A stretch of DNA of 64,000 nt, from positions 124,001-188,000 of the forward strand of contig CAVYKV010000003.1 of the NCBI GenBank assembly GCA_963769255.1, written 5' to 3'. This DNA is from JAKACA01 sp963769255 (GTDB taxonomy: Bacteria; Actinomycetota; Acidimicrobiia; Acidimicrobiales; Bog-793). Shown piece after piece: positions 32,492-41,661 of this stretch. The stretch's first letter is position 1. The number at the start of each line of letters is the position of its first letter. A program made the translations under genes and the position numbers. A model generated the notes under the pieces. It worked only from the letters and a program-made list of their open reading frames with translations. It ran no database searches and was not told the origin of the DNA.

Positions 32492-33658
32492 ATGCCCGAG
32501 GACTACCTCCTCTCGACGCCGCAGCGGGACGACCCGTATCCCTACTACCGGGAGCTGCGCGACGACGACCCGGTCCACTACTCGGCGGCGGAGGATCTCT
32601 TCGTCATCACACGCTTCGAGGACTGCCTGGCCGTCTTCGGCGACTGGCCGGTGTGGTCGAGCGAACGCCGGGGGAACCTCGTCAACGACCCGCCCGAGCG
32701 GGTCGGCAAGACCCTGGGCACGACGGATCCGCCCCGCCACACCGTGGCGCGCAAGCTCGTCAGCAAGGCGTTCACACCGCGGCGCGTCGCCGAGCTGGAG
32801 CCCCTGATCCGGCGCCGTGCCGCCGAGCTGGCGGAGGAGGCGGCGTCGAGCCGGCGCTTCGAGTTCGTCCACGCCGTCGCCGCCCCCCTCAATGCCGGCA
32901 TCCTCGGTGCCCTCTTCGGCATGACGTCGGAGGAGATCCTCGAGATGCGCTCGGCGCTCGACGACTTCTTCACCCGCACGTTGCCGGTCGACGGCTCCGA
33001 GCCACCGCACGTGACCGCCATGGCCACGCTGCGGAGCTTCCTCGACGACCTCGTGGACGACCGGCGCCGGCAGCCCGGTCCGGATCTCGTGAGCGCCATG
33101 CTCTCCGCCGAGGAGGAGGGGGCACGCCTTCAACGTGAGCAGGTGGTCGTCACGACGATGACGTTCATCACGGCGGGTTTCGAGAGCGCCAACAACCTCC
33201 TCACGAACATGGCGAGCGCCGTGGCCACCGTGGGCGGGCTCTACGAGCGCCTGCGCGCCGAGCCCTCGTTGCTGCCGGCCTTCGTCGAGGAGGCGATGCG
33301 GTGGGACGCCCCCGCCCAGGGCTTCGTGCGTTGCCCCCTGCGGGACGTGGAGCTGCACGGCACCCTCGTGCCGGCGGGCGCCCAGGTGCTCGTCCACATC
33401 GGAGCCGCCAACCGCGACGAGCGGCAGTTCGACGATGCGGAGGCGCTCCGGCTCGACCGGCCGGCCCAGCGGCATCTCGGTCTCGGGCACGGACCTCACT
33501 TCTGCATCGGCGCTCCCCTCGGGCGCCTGCTCGCCCGCCTCGCCTTCGCCGAGGTGCTCCCGCGTACTCATGGCTGGGCCGCCGAGTTCGTCTCGGCTCG
33601 GCGCGTGACGACGCCGAACTTCCGGGGATTCTCGAAGCTGGACATCGAGCAGTCCTGA
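32492..33658 (+). CDS. cytochrome P450
   Basis: 388-aa soluble bacterial P450. The heme thiolate is Cys338 in GHGPHFCIGAPLGRLLARL, and the K-helix ExxR is EEAMR. The I-helix oxygen-activation motif reads AGFES, with Ser where Thr is usual. GTTDPPRHTVARKLVSKAFTPRRV is the conserved C-helix heme contact. ATG 32492 has GGGAG 4 nt upstream. It is followed by a MetE-like protein and protocatechuate genes. That setting suggests O-demethylation or hydroxylation of an aromatic acid leading to protocatechuate, as CYP199-type enzymes do (inference). No ferredoxin or ferredoxin reductase gene is adjacent. Confidence 0.93.
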   Translation: MPEDYLLSTPQRDDPYPYYRELRDDDPVHYSAAEDLFVITRFEDCLAVFGDWPVWSSERRGNLVNDPPERVGKTLGTTDPPRHTVARKLVSKAFTPRRVAELEPLIRRRAAELAEEAASSRRFEFVHAVAAPLNAGILGALFGMTSEEILEMRSALDDFFTRTLPVDGSEPPHVTAMATLRSFLDDLVDDRRRQPGPDLVSAMLSAEEEGARLQREQVVVTTMTFITAGFESANNLLTNMASAVATVGGLYERLRAEPSLLPAFVEEAMRWDAPAQGFVRCPLRDVELHGTLVPAGAQVLVHIGAANRDERQFDDAEALRLDRPAQRHLGLGHGPHFCIGAPLGRLLARLAFAEVLPRTHGWAAEFVSARRVTTPNFRGFSKLDIEQS

Positions 33659-33672
33659 GGCGGTCTGCCCTC

Positions 33673-33685
33673 TAGCGTTGCGGGC
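33673..33685 (+). promoter_or_regulatory. leaderless promoter -10 (TAGCGT, 7 nt, ATG)
   Basis: TAGCGT at 33673-33678 followed by 7 nt and ATG 33686, identical in layout to 7727. It gives the MetE-like/pca genes a promoter separate from the P450. Confidence 0.5.
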
Positions 33686-34804
33686 ATGACGGCCCGCTCG
33701 TCCCCGCCCTTCCGGGCGGACCACGTCGGCAGCCTGCTGCGGCCGCCGCAGCTGTTGGAGGCCCGCTCGCGTCACGCCGCCGGGGCCATCACGGCGACGG
33801 AGCTCGCCGCCGTCGAGGACACCGCCATCACCGAGGCGGTCCGGATGCAGGAGGCCGTCGGCCTCCAGTCGGCGACCGACGGCGAGTTCCGCCGCGCCTC
33901 CTGGCACATGGACTTCATCTACCAGCTGGGCGGCGTCAGCCAGGCGGAGGAGCACATCGAGGTGACCTTCAGGGACGCCGAAGGGACCATCTCCTTCAGC
34001 CCCGCCGCCCTCAAGGTGAGCGAGCCCATCACCCTCCGCGAGACGATCTTCGCCGGCGCCTTCTCCTACCTGGTCTCGCGGGTGACCTCGGCAGTGCCGA
34101 AGCTCACGATCCCGTCCCCGAGCATGGTGCACTACCGGGGGGGCCGTCCGGCCCTCGACCCGGCCGTGTACCCGGACGACGAGGCGTTCTGGTCCGACCT
34201 CTCCGCCGCCTATGCCGAGGAGATCCGCCGCCTCGGCGAGCTCGGCTGCACGTACCTGCAGCTGGACGACACGAGCCTTGCCTACCTGAACGATCCGGCG
34301 CAGCGGGCGTTCGTCGCCACACTTGGCGGCGATCCGGACACCCAGCACTTCCGCTACATCCGCCAGATCAACGACGCCCTGGCTGGCCGCCCTCCCGGCA
34401 TGACGGTCACGACCCACTGCTGCCGGGGCAACTTCCGCTCCCACTGGGCGGCCGAGGGGGGCTACGACTTCGTGGCGGAGGCCCTCTTCAACGAGCTCGA
34501 CGTCGACGGCTTCTTCCTCGAGTACGACGACGAGCGCTCCGGCTCCTTCGAGCCCTTGCGCTTCGTGCCCGCCGGCAAGATGGTCGTGCTCGGTCTCGTG
34601 ACGACGAAGCGGGGCGCCCTCGAGAGACCTGACGACTTGAAGCGGCGCATCGAGGCGGCGAGCCGCTTCGTGCCCCTCGACCAGCTGTGCCTGTCGCCGC
34701 AGTGCGGCTTCTCCTCGACGGTGGAGGGCAACCTGCTCAGCTACGACGAGGAGGTGGCGAAGCTGCGCCTCGTCGTGGAGACGGCGGCCGATGTCTGGGG
34801 TTGA
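33686..34804 (+). CDS. MetE-like (cobalamin-independent methionine synthase C-terminal domain) protein
   Basis: 372-aa TIM-barrel protein of the YxjG/MetE-C family. It opens with FRADHVGSLLRPPQLLEAR. Zinc and substrate residues are seen in THCCRGNFRSH, FLEYDDERSGSFEPLRF and SPQCGFSSTVEGN. Family members move a methyl group to homocysteine or another thiol. It sits between a P450 and pcaHG and overlaps pcaH by 14 nt. It may thus handle a C1 unit released when a methoxyaromatic is demethylated, or act on an alternative methyl donor. That role is inference; plain methionine synthesis would not explain the position. Confidence 0.85.
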   Translation: MTARSSPPFRADHVGSLLRPPQLLEARSRHAAGAITATELAAVEDTAITEAVRMQEAVGLQSATDGEFRRASWHMDFIYQLGGVSQAEEHIEVTFRDAEGTISFSPAALKVSEPITLRETIFAGAFSYLVSRVTSAVPKLTIPSPSMVHYRGGRPALDPAVYPDDEAFWSDLSAAYAEEIRRLGELGCTYLQLDDTSLAYLNDPAQRAFVATLGGDPDTQHFRYIRQINDALAGRPPGMTVTTHCCRGNFRSHWAAEGGYDFVAEALFNELDVDGFFLEYDDERSGSFEPLRFVPAGKMVVLGLVTTKRGALERPDDLKRRIEAASRFVPLDQLCLSPQCGFSSTVEGNLLSYDEEVAKLRLVVETAADVWG

Positions 34805-35507
34805 GCTCTCTGCCGCCGCGAACGGCGAGCCGCCGTCCGAACCGGATCCGCCTTACCTCGAGCCCGCCTACCGGGCGACGATCCGGCGGGCACCGGGCCG
34901 GCCGCTCCTGGCCCTCCCTCCTCATCTCCGCGAGCGCCACGGCCCCGTCTTCGGAGAGTCGCTCGTGCAGCCGGGCGACAGCGACCTCACCGGCACCGGC
35001 GGAGGCGAGCCGATCGGGGAACGCATCGTCGTGTCGGGTCGGGTGCTCGACGGCGACGGCCGTCCCGTCGCCCACCAGCTCGTCGAGATCTGGCAGGCGA
35101 ACGCCGCCGGCCGATACGACCACGACGTCGACCGGCACCAGGCACCCGTTGACCCCAACTTCAAGGGGGCGGGGCGCTGCCTCACCGATGGGGAGGGCCG
35201 GTACCGGTTCGTGACGATCCGGCCGGGTGAGTACCCCTGGCGCAACCACGTCAACGCATGGCGGCCGGCCCACCTCCACTTCTCCGTCTTCGGGACCGCC
35301 TTCACGTCCCGCCTCGTCACCCAGATGTACTTTCCCGGCGATCCGCTCCTCGCCTACGACCCGATGTACCAGTCGGTGCGGGACCGACGTGCCGCCGAGC
35401 GGCTCGTCGCCGCCTTCGACCTGTCCGAGACGGTGGAGGAATGGGCACTCGGGTACCGTTTCGACATCGTCCTCCAGGGAGCGGCTGCCACGCCGCTCGA
35501 GGACTGA
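34791..35507 (+). CDS. pcaH: protocatechuate 3,4-dioxygenase beta subunit
   Basis: 238-aa intradiol dioxygenase subunit carrying the non-heme Fe(III). Ligands are seen as Tyr in GEYPWRN and the two His in PAHLHFSVFG, with the earlier Tyr in AGRYDHD. IWQANAAGRYDHDVDRH and the DPNFKGAGRCLTDGEGRYRF block are typical of the family. It opens protocatechuate to 3-carboxy-cis,cis-muconate together with the alpha subunit 6 bp downstream. ATG 34791 lies inside the end of the MetE-like gene, an overlap that suggests coupling. Confidence 0.95.
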   Translation: MSGVELSAAANGEPPSEPDPPYLEPAYRATIRRAPGRPLLALPPHLRERHGPVFGESLVQPGDSDLTGTGGGEPIGERIVVSGRVLDGDGRPVAHQLVEIWQANAAGRYDHDVDRHQAPVDPNFKGAGRCLTDGEGRYRFVTIRPGEYPWRNHVNAWRPAHLHFSVFGTAFTSRLVTQMYFPGDPLLAYDPMYQSVRDRRAAERLVAAFDLSETVEEWALGYRFDIVLQGAAATPLED

Positions 35508-35513
35508 AGCGCA

Positions 35514-36104
35514 ATGGGGCCCGAGGGCACCGAAGGGGTCACCGCTGCCAGCGCGTCCGGCCCCCTCGTGCCGACGCCGTCGCAGACGGCCGGGCCGTTC
35601 GTCAGCATAGGGACGAGCTGGAATGCCGACGGCAGCGTCGTCGTCGGGAGAGCCGTGGGCCGCTCGATCCTGATCACCGGGACCGTCCTCGACGGCGAGG
35701 GCGAGGCGGTGACGGACGCCCTCCTCGAGTTCTTCCAAGCGGATCCCCGGGGGCGGTTCCCGCCGGGGACGGAGGAAGGCTGGGGCGGTTTCGGGCGCTC
35801 CCTCACCGACGGGGAGGGCCGTTACCGCCTGACGACGCTCAAGCCCGGAGTCGTGGCCCCCGCCGGCGCCCGCCCCGAGCAGGCACCCCATGTCGAGGTG
35901 TCGATCTTCGCCCGCGGCCTGCAGCAACGGCTCGTCACCCGCCTCTACTTCTCCGACGAGGCGGGCCGCAACGCCGCCGACCCCGTCCTCGCCCTCGTGG
36001 AGGTGGAGCGCCGCCGCCGTCTCGTCGCCACGGAGGCAGGCGGCACCTATCATCTCGACTTCGTCCTGCAGGGCCGGGACGAGAGCGTCTTCTTCGCTCC
36101 CTGA
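35514..36104 (+). CDS. pcaG: protocatechuate 3,4-dioxygenase alpha subunit
   Basis: 196-aa alpha subunit: TPSQTAGPFVSIGTSW near the N-terminus, LLEFFQADPRGRFP, SLTDGEGRYRLTTLKPG, HVEVSIFARGLQQRLVTRLYFSDE and a C-terminal YHLDFVLQGRDESVFF. It has no iron ligands, as usual, and shapes the active site with the beta subunit. Order and spacing (6 bp after pcaH) are standard. The next gene, the enol-lactonase/decarboxylase fusion, follows after 107 bp; pcaB is not between them. Confidence 0.95.
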   Translation: MGPEGTEGVTAASASGPLVPTPSQTAGPFVSIGTSWNADGSVVVGRAVGRSILITGTVLDGEGEAVTDALLEFFQADPRGRFPPGTEEGWGGFGRSLTDGEGRYRLTTLKPGVVAPAGARPEQAPHVEVSIFARGLQQRLVTRLYFSDEAGRNAADPVLALVEVERRRRLVATEAGGTYHLDFVLQGRDESVFFAP

Positions 36105-36211
36105 GCGAGAGCCCGCGACGGCGACCGGCGGGCACCATGGTCCCCAGGGCGGTGCTCGGCACGGCCGGGCCGCCACTCGATGAACAGCCCACACGACAAA
36201 GGGAAATTGCG

Positions 36212-37381
36212 ATGCCACACGACGAGGAAGCGGCGAGCGGAGTCGCCGAGCTGGCGTACCGTTTCGACGGTCCTCCATCCGGCCCGGTCGTCCTCCTCTC
36301 GAGCTCACTCGGAACCTCCCTCCAGATGTGGGATGCACAGATCCCGGAGCTGACGCGCTACTTCAGGGTGCTGCGCTACGACCATCGGGGCCACGGCGCC
36401 TCGGGGTCAACGCCCGGCCCGTGCTCCATCGAGGCGCTCGCCGGCGACGCCCTCGGCCTCCTCGACCGGCTGGGCATCGCCCGCGTCAGCTTCGTCGGGC
36501 TCTCCCTCGGCGGGATGGTGGGCATGTGGATCGCCGCCCACCGGCCCGAGCGTCTCGACCGGCTCGTCCTGTGCTGCACGGCGCCCTACCTGGGCCCACC
36601 GGACAGCTGGGTCGAGCGGGCCGCCGCCGTGCGGGCCGGGGGCACCTCGTCGCTGGCGGGAACGCTCATGGCGAGATGGTTCACCCCTGAGCTCGCCGAG
36701 CAGCATCCCGAGGTGATCGACCGTTTCTCCGCCATGCTGGCAATGGCCGACGATGCCGGTTACGCCGCCTGCTGCGAGGCCATCGGCAGCATGGACCAAC
36801 GCGGCACGATCGGGCGCATCGCAGCCCCCACCCTCGTGATCTCGGGGGCCGAGGATCCCGTGGTCCCGCTGCAATCCGCCGGGGACTTGGCGGGAGCCAT
36901 CCCAGGTGCCGCACTCTCGGTGCTGGCACATGCCCGCCACATGGCGAGTGCCGAGCAGCCGGCCCGCTTCAACGCCGCCGTTCTCGATCACCTGACGGGC
37001 TCGCCCTACGAGCGAGGCCTCGCCACGAGACGACGAGTCCTCGGTGACGACTACGTCGACCGGGCCATCGGCGGAGCGGGCGAGCACGCCGTCCCCTTCC
37101 AGCAATTCCTCACCGAGATGGCCTGGGGCGGCGTCTGGGCACGGCCCCATCTCGCGACGGACGTCCGGCGCATCGTCACGATCGCCGTGTTGGCCGCCCT
37201 CGGCCGGAGCGAGGAGCTCGTCGCGCACACGACGGCCGCCCTCGACGACGGCGTCCCGCCCGAGACCATTCGCGAGGTGCTCCTCCAGGTCGCCGTCTAC
37301 GGCGGCGCTCCGGCTGCAAACTCGGCCTTCGGGGCGGTGGGGGTTCTCCTGGAGGGCAACGGGCACAGCCCCGAGAAGTAG
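36212..37381 (+). CDS. pcaL: 3-oxoadipate enol-lactonase / 4-carboxymuconolactone decarboxylase fusion
   Basis: 389-aa bifunctional protein. The N-terminal half is an alpha/beta-hydrolase (residues about 15-255) with nucleophile Ser in GLSLGG, acid Asp in GAEDPVVP and His in HARHMASAEQP. The C-terminal half (about 260-385) is the CMD domain: RRVLGDDYVDRAIG, FLTEMAWGGVWAR, RRIVTIAVLAALGR and EVLLQVAVYGGAPAANSAF. It catalyses two consecutive steps from 4-carboxymuconolactone to 3-oxoadipate, a fusion known from other actinobacteria. ATG 36212 has AAGGGAAA upstream. The step before it (pcaB) is not encoded in the window. Confidence 0.94.
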   Translation: MPHDEEAASGVAELAYRFDGPPSGPVVLLSSSLGTSLQMWDAQIPELTRYFRVLRYDHRGHGASGSTPGPCSIEALAGDALGLLDRLGIARVSFVGLSLGGMVGMWIAAHRPERLDRLVLCCTAPYLGPPDSWVERAAAVRAGGTSSLAGTLMARWFTPELAEQHPEVIDRFSAMLAMADDAGYAACCEAIGSMDQRGTIGRIAAPTLVISGAEDPVVPLQSAGDLAGAIPGAALSVLAHARHMASAEQPARFNAAVLDHLTGSPYERGLATRRRVLGDDYVDRAIGGAGEHAVPFQQFLTEMAWGGVWARPHLATDVRRIVTIAVLAALGRSEELVAHTTAALDDGVPPETIREVLLQVAVYGGAPAANSAFGAVGVLLEGNGHSPEK

Positions 37382-37428
37382 GATTCTGCCGGCAGTCCGA
37401 GGGTGCGAGAGCCCGAGCGAGGAGTTGC

Positions 37429-40400
37429 ATGCGGCGCCTGCCTCCCTATCACATCAGCCGTCCGCGCCTCACCTCACCGTGCCTGGACGAGCGTGTGGTC
37501 GTCGTCGAGGCGGGCAGCGGCTACGGAAAGAGCGTCCTCGCCGCCGAGCTCGTCGACGCCTGGCGGGTCGTCGGCATCGATGTCGTCCTGCTCTCGGACA
37601 GCGTGACGCCGGACCTGCTCGCGGCACGCCTGCGAGCCGCCATCGCTGGCGCCGGCTTCAGCGAGGCGGCCGACGCCATGACGAGCGCCGGCGACGACGC
37701 CCAGGGAGCGGTCGAGGCCGCCTTCGCGGCCCTCACGGCTGAGGCCTGCGCCGTCGTCATCGACGACGCCCACCACGCCGACCGGGACAGCGCCGCCCTT
37801 CTCGAGCACATCGCAGCCCTCGTGCAGGGCGAGCAGCGTCTCGTCGTGCTCGCCCGCCATCTTCCGGAGGGGGCCGAGCGCCTCCGGCGGGCGGAGTATG
37901 CCCACCTGGCTGCCGAGGATCTACGGCTCGTCCCGGAGGAGACGCTCCGGCTCTGCCGCACCGGGTTCGGTCTCGACGTCGGGCCAGAGGCCTCGGGCGC
38001 CGTCGACGAGGCAACCGGTGGCTGGACGGCGGCGGCCGTGCTGGCGGCGGCCCGGGCGAAACGGACGGGGGAGGATCTGCCGACGCTCGCCGGCAGCGCC
38101 GGCGGCCGAGGCCCCCGAGTCGTGGCCGCCATCCTCGAGGCCCCCCTTGCCGGCTTGAGTGCGGCCGAGACGGCGTGGCTGGCGCAGGTGGGACGGCTGC
38201 CGTTCTTCGACCGCGACGTCCTCGACGGCGCCGTCGGCTCGGAGGGGTACTTCGACCGGCTGTTGCAGGCAGGCATGCCGATCACCAAGGCGGCGGGTGC
38301 CTGGTGGGAGATGCCCGGCCCCGTTCGCGATCACCTGGCGGGTCTGGCGCCCGCCGATCCGGTCGTCCTCGGGCGGGCCGCCGCCGCCTACGAGCATCGG
38401 CAGGAGCTGGGCGCGGCCCTCGAGCTGCTCGTGTCCTCCGGCTTCGACATGGCGGCGGCCGCCATGCTGGCCGAGGCCCCGCCCGCCGTGCTCGACTCCA
38501 TCGACGCCCTCGAGCTGCACGGCGTGGTTCGACTGCTCTCGGAGGCCGCCCTCTCCGCTTACCCCGTCGTGCTCGTCCACCTGGCGAGGAACCTCAACTC
38601 GGCGACCCTCATGCGCCAGCGCGAGGCCGTCCTGCGGGAGGTGGAGGCCATCGCCGCCACGAGGGACGAGCCGGAGCTCCGGCGGTTGATCGTCACCGAG
38701 CGCGCCAAGGATCTCGTCCGCAACGGGCAGTTCGAGGAGGCGGCCGCCCTGGCTCGGTCCCTCCTCGAGGAAACCGGCCCCGATGAGCTCCTCACCCGCG
38801 CCGGCCTGTACTCGGTGATCGGGAGGGCGGTGTGTTGGCGCTTCGACGAGGACGGGCGGCGCGACGAGAGCGCACTCATCGAGGCAGACGCCCACCTGGC
38901 GCGGGCGATGTCGATCTACGGCCGGCTGGGAATGCGGGGCGCCTCGGCGGTCCTCGTGCTGTACCGGGCGATCTGGGTCGCCTTTGCCCGCGGCAAGGCG
39001 CAGGCGGCGCTCGACCGGCTCAACGAGGGCCTCGAGCTCGCCGTCGACCAGCCGCGCCTCTCGGCGTTGCTCATCTTGCACCGGGCGGACGTCGAGCTCG
39101 AGCTCGGCCTCTTCGAGGAGGCGGAGGCGGATTCTGGCGGCCTCGATCCGGATCGGGGAGCGGTTCAACGACGAGGTCCTGAAGGCCTACTCCTACTGGG
39201 ATCGGGCGATCCTCGCCTCCTACCAGGGCGACGCGGAGGCGACGGTCCAGAACCTCCGGCTCGTGGAGAGCCACCCGGGGGAGTGGTGGGAGTACGGCTC
39301 CGCCGAGTTCCTGGCGAGCGGTGCCGACTGTCTCGGGCGGGTCGACGAAGCCGGTCTCGCCTGGGAGTTCCTGCAGCGGGCCTCGGACGACCCACAGGAT
39401 GGCGGGAACATCATCGCCATGACCGAAGCCGTGCTCCTGGCCCGTTATGGCGACCCCGAGCTGGCTGAGGAGCGGCTCCTGGCCGTGCCGGGCCAGGGCA
39501 TCGACCCGCGGGAGTACTGGCGGTTGACCCTGTTCCGGGCCCTGGCAGCCTTCCGGCGGGATGGTTCCGAGACCGGGGCCCTGGCGGCGAGGGCCTTCGA
39601 GGAGGCGGCAGGTCTCGGGCTCGACCAGCTCCCTCTGACCCGAGAGCGCGCCGTCACCGAGACCCTGCTCGGCCTCGCCGTCGAGACGGGCCAGCCGGCC
39701 GCCGTCGCCCTCGAGGTGTCCGACCTCCCGACGGCCGTCTTCGTGCTCGGCCGCTTCCGGGTGACAAGTGGCGGCCGCGAGCTGCTCCTGGCGCCCGGGC
39801 AAGGGCGGCAGCTCCTGAAGATGCTCGCCGTCTCGGCCGGTCGTGTCGTGAGCGAGCAGGCCATCGACGCCCTTTGGGCAGACGCCGACCCGGAGGCGGG
39901 GCGGCACCGGCTCCGGACCGTCCTCAACCGTCTGAAGAGCGAGGTCGGCGACGTCGTGCTGCGAGAGGGCGACATGCTCGTGCTCCGGCCGGACGCCACG
40001 GTGGACCTTGCCGAATTCGAGGCCGACGCCCGCCGGGCGCTCGCTCTCGGCCGTGCAGAGCCGATGCTCTCGGTGGCCCGCGCCCGGGCCGCCATGACGC
40101 GCTACCGAGGAGATCTCCTGCCCGACGACCCCTACGAGGAATGGGCGACGCGACCTCGCGAGCGCGCCCGGCGCACCATGCTGCAGCTGCTCGACCTCTG
40201 CGCCGACGTGGCGTCCGCCAAAGGCGATCTCGACGAGATGCGCCGGGTCGTCGAGATGACGATCGATCTCGCCCCCTACGACGACGAGCGCTACCTCCGG
40301 GCCGCCTCCCTCCTCCTCGAGCAGGGGCGCCGCGGCGCCGCCCTCACGGTCGTGCGGCGGGCACGTTCGAGCCTGGCGGAGATCGGGCTGCAGCCTCCGC

Positions 40401-40438
40401 TCCACCTCCTCCGCCTCGAGGAGGAGATCACGGCCTGA
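37429..40438 (+). pseudogene. STAND ATPase / BTAD (SARP-like) regulator, interrupted by a 1-base frameshift
   Basis: Large MalT/LAL-like regulator of about 1000 residues. Walker A VVEAGSGYGKS is at residues 24-34 and a Walker B-like VVIDDAHHADRDS follows. A long helical (TPR-like) region comes next, then an OmpR-type winged helix (LGRFRVTSGGRELLLAPGQGRQLLKML) and a BTAD domain to the end. The first frame breaks at about 39130. Deleting one G there (GGAGGCGGATT to GGAGGCGATT) joins EEAEAILAASIRIGERF smoothly, with the second frame running to 40438. The split falls inside a helical repeat, so two separate proteins are unlikely. GAGGAG lies 4 nt before ATG 37429. It probably regulates the pca genes just upstream or the lipoprotein gene next door. 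Confidence 0.8.
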
Positions 40439-40464
40439 GCCGACCGTTGGCGAAGGGACCGGAC

Positions 40465-40510
40465 GCGGTGGTGCCGGACCCTCCCCGGAGGAAGGGCCCG
40501 GCCGCACCGC
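40465..40510 (+). terminator. bidirectional-looking stem-loop between convergent genes
   Basis: GCGGTG at 40465-40470 pairs with CACCGC at 40505-40510, with further internal pairing (GCCGG/CCGGC, CCCT/AGGG). It lies between the regulator stop at 40438 and the convergent lipoprotein-like gene stop at 40556. Confidence 0.55.
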
Positions 40511-40555
40511 GCTCCTCACGGCTCGATGAGCCGCGAGGTCTCTGTGAGCTGGCGC

Positions 40556-41509
40556 TCAGACCTTGACGAGCGAGAACGTCCCCTTGAAGGGCACGGGTGC
40601 CTTGGCGCCGTTGCCGTTCCCGACGGCGGCGAAGCCCGTGGCGCCGAGGGCGATGGCCTCGTTGCTGTCGAAGTAGAGAGGCTTGCCCCCGTAGGTCAGC
40701 TGCTCGGTCCCGTCACCACGGGAGATGTGGCCGAGCTTCGAGGCCGACACGCCGCCGCCGGCCCCGGGCGTGCCCTGGCTGATGAGCGGGGGCCAGGTGT
40801 CGGAGCAGATCGTCGTGCACTTCGCCCCGCCCGAGTAGCTGTAGACGGGGAAGAGGGCGAAGCCGCCGGCGGCCTCCATGTAAGCGGCCAGCACGTGCTT
40901 GCCCTTCAACGTGACCGTGGCGAGCAGGGCGGTGCGAGGCAGGAAGGAGCCTTTGGGCGTCACGAGGTACCAGATGCCGTGCCAGGGCGGGATCGTCGGC
41001 TCGTCCCAGTTCTCGCCGGTGATGATGCCGGGGATCTCGTCGAAGAGGTAGAGGGGGTGGCCGTTGTAGGTCACCTGCTCGCCGAGTCCCTTGATGTCGA
41101 CCCTGCCCAGCAGCTTGGCGCTCACACCCGACCCGGCGACGGGCGCCCCGGTCGTGAGGAGGGCGGGCCACTCGGTCGTGGAGGCGCTCGTGGAGCCCGT
41201 GCAGGACATGTTGCTGCCTACGACGTTGACGATCTTCGTCGTGCAGCCGATGTGGTTGCCGTAGTCGGCCGTGATCGTGTAGAGGGCGGTGCCGGCGAAG
41301 GGGCTGTTGCCGCCGACGACGAGCATCGGGCCGAAGGGGCCCTTGAAGCTCGTGACGACGGTCCCGCTGGCGGCGTGCGCCTTCGGGGAAGCCGAGGCGA
41401 CGGCGGTCGGGAGGGCCGCCACGGCCGCCAGGGCGGTGAAGGCGCCCATGAGGGCTCCGGTGCGGAGACGCCGACGGCTGAACATGCCGAGGCGCGCGGT
41501 GCTGTGCAT
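40556..41509 (-). CDS. secreted COG4315-type repeat protein (YxFxxD motif)
   Basis: 317-aa exported protein: basic start, then hydrophobic GALMGAFTALAAVAALPTAVA and an AxA-like cleavage site. The mature part has about three tandem repeats of the COG4315 family, each with a GxPLY(L/F)-(F/x)-D segment (ALYTITAD, HPLYLFDEI, KPLYFDSNE) and a TWPPL/EWPAL block with paired cysteines (GCTTKI...MSCTG; KCTTICSDTWPP). The function of the family is unknown; some members are near cytochromes or stress genes. It lacks a lipobox Cys. ATG 41509 has AAAGGA 9 nt upstream. Direct repeats with 11-bp period lie about 95 bp upstream. Confidence 0.82.
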   Translation of the reverse strand: MHSTARLGMFSRRRLRTGALMGAFTALAAVAALPTAVASASPKAHAASGTVVTSFKGPFGPMLVVGGNSPFAGTALYTITADYGNHIGCTTKIVNVVGSNMSCTGSTSASTTEWPALLTTGAPVAGSGVSAKLLGRVDIKGLGEQVTYNGHPLYLFDEIPGIITGENWDEPTIPPWHGIWYLVTPKGSFLPRTALLATVTLKGKHVLAAYMEAAGGFALFPVYSYSGGAKCTTICSDTWPPLISQGTPGAGGGVSASKLGHISRGDGTEQLTYGGKPLYFDSNEAIALGATGFAAVGNGNGAKAPVPFKGTFSLVKV

Positions 41510-41599
41510 GATGCTGTGTCCTTTCTCTGGGTTGGGTGTTGCTCTGGGCTTGTGAAATCCGGACGGTGGCTGCCGGCCGCTGTCAGGAGAACATCCGGC

Positions 41600-41618
41600 C
41601 GTCACACCAACGTCACAC
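41600..41618. promoter_or_regulatory. CGTCACAC direct repeat, 11-bp period
   Basis: CGTCACAC occurs at 41600-41607 and 41611-41618. Direct heptamer-like repeats spaced 11 bp are the usual target of OmpR/SARP (BTAD) regulators, and such a regulator is encoded next door. The site lies upstream of the minus-strand secreted-protein gene. Confidence 0.4.
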
Positions 41619-41661
41619 GGGCGCCGGGCCGGTCGTCGATGCCGGCGCGGCGACGGGCGGG

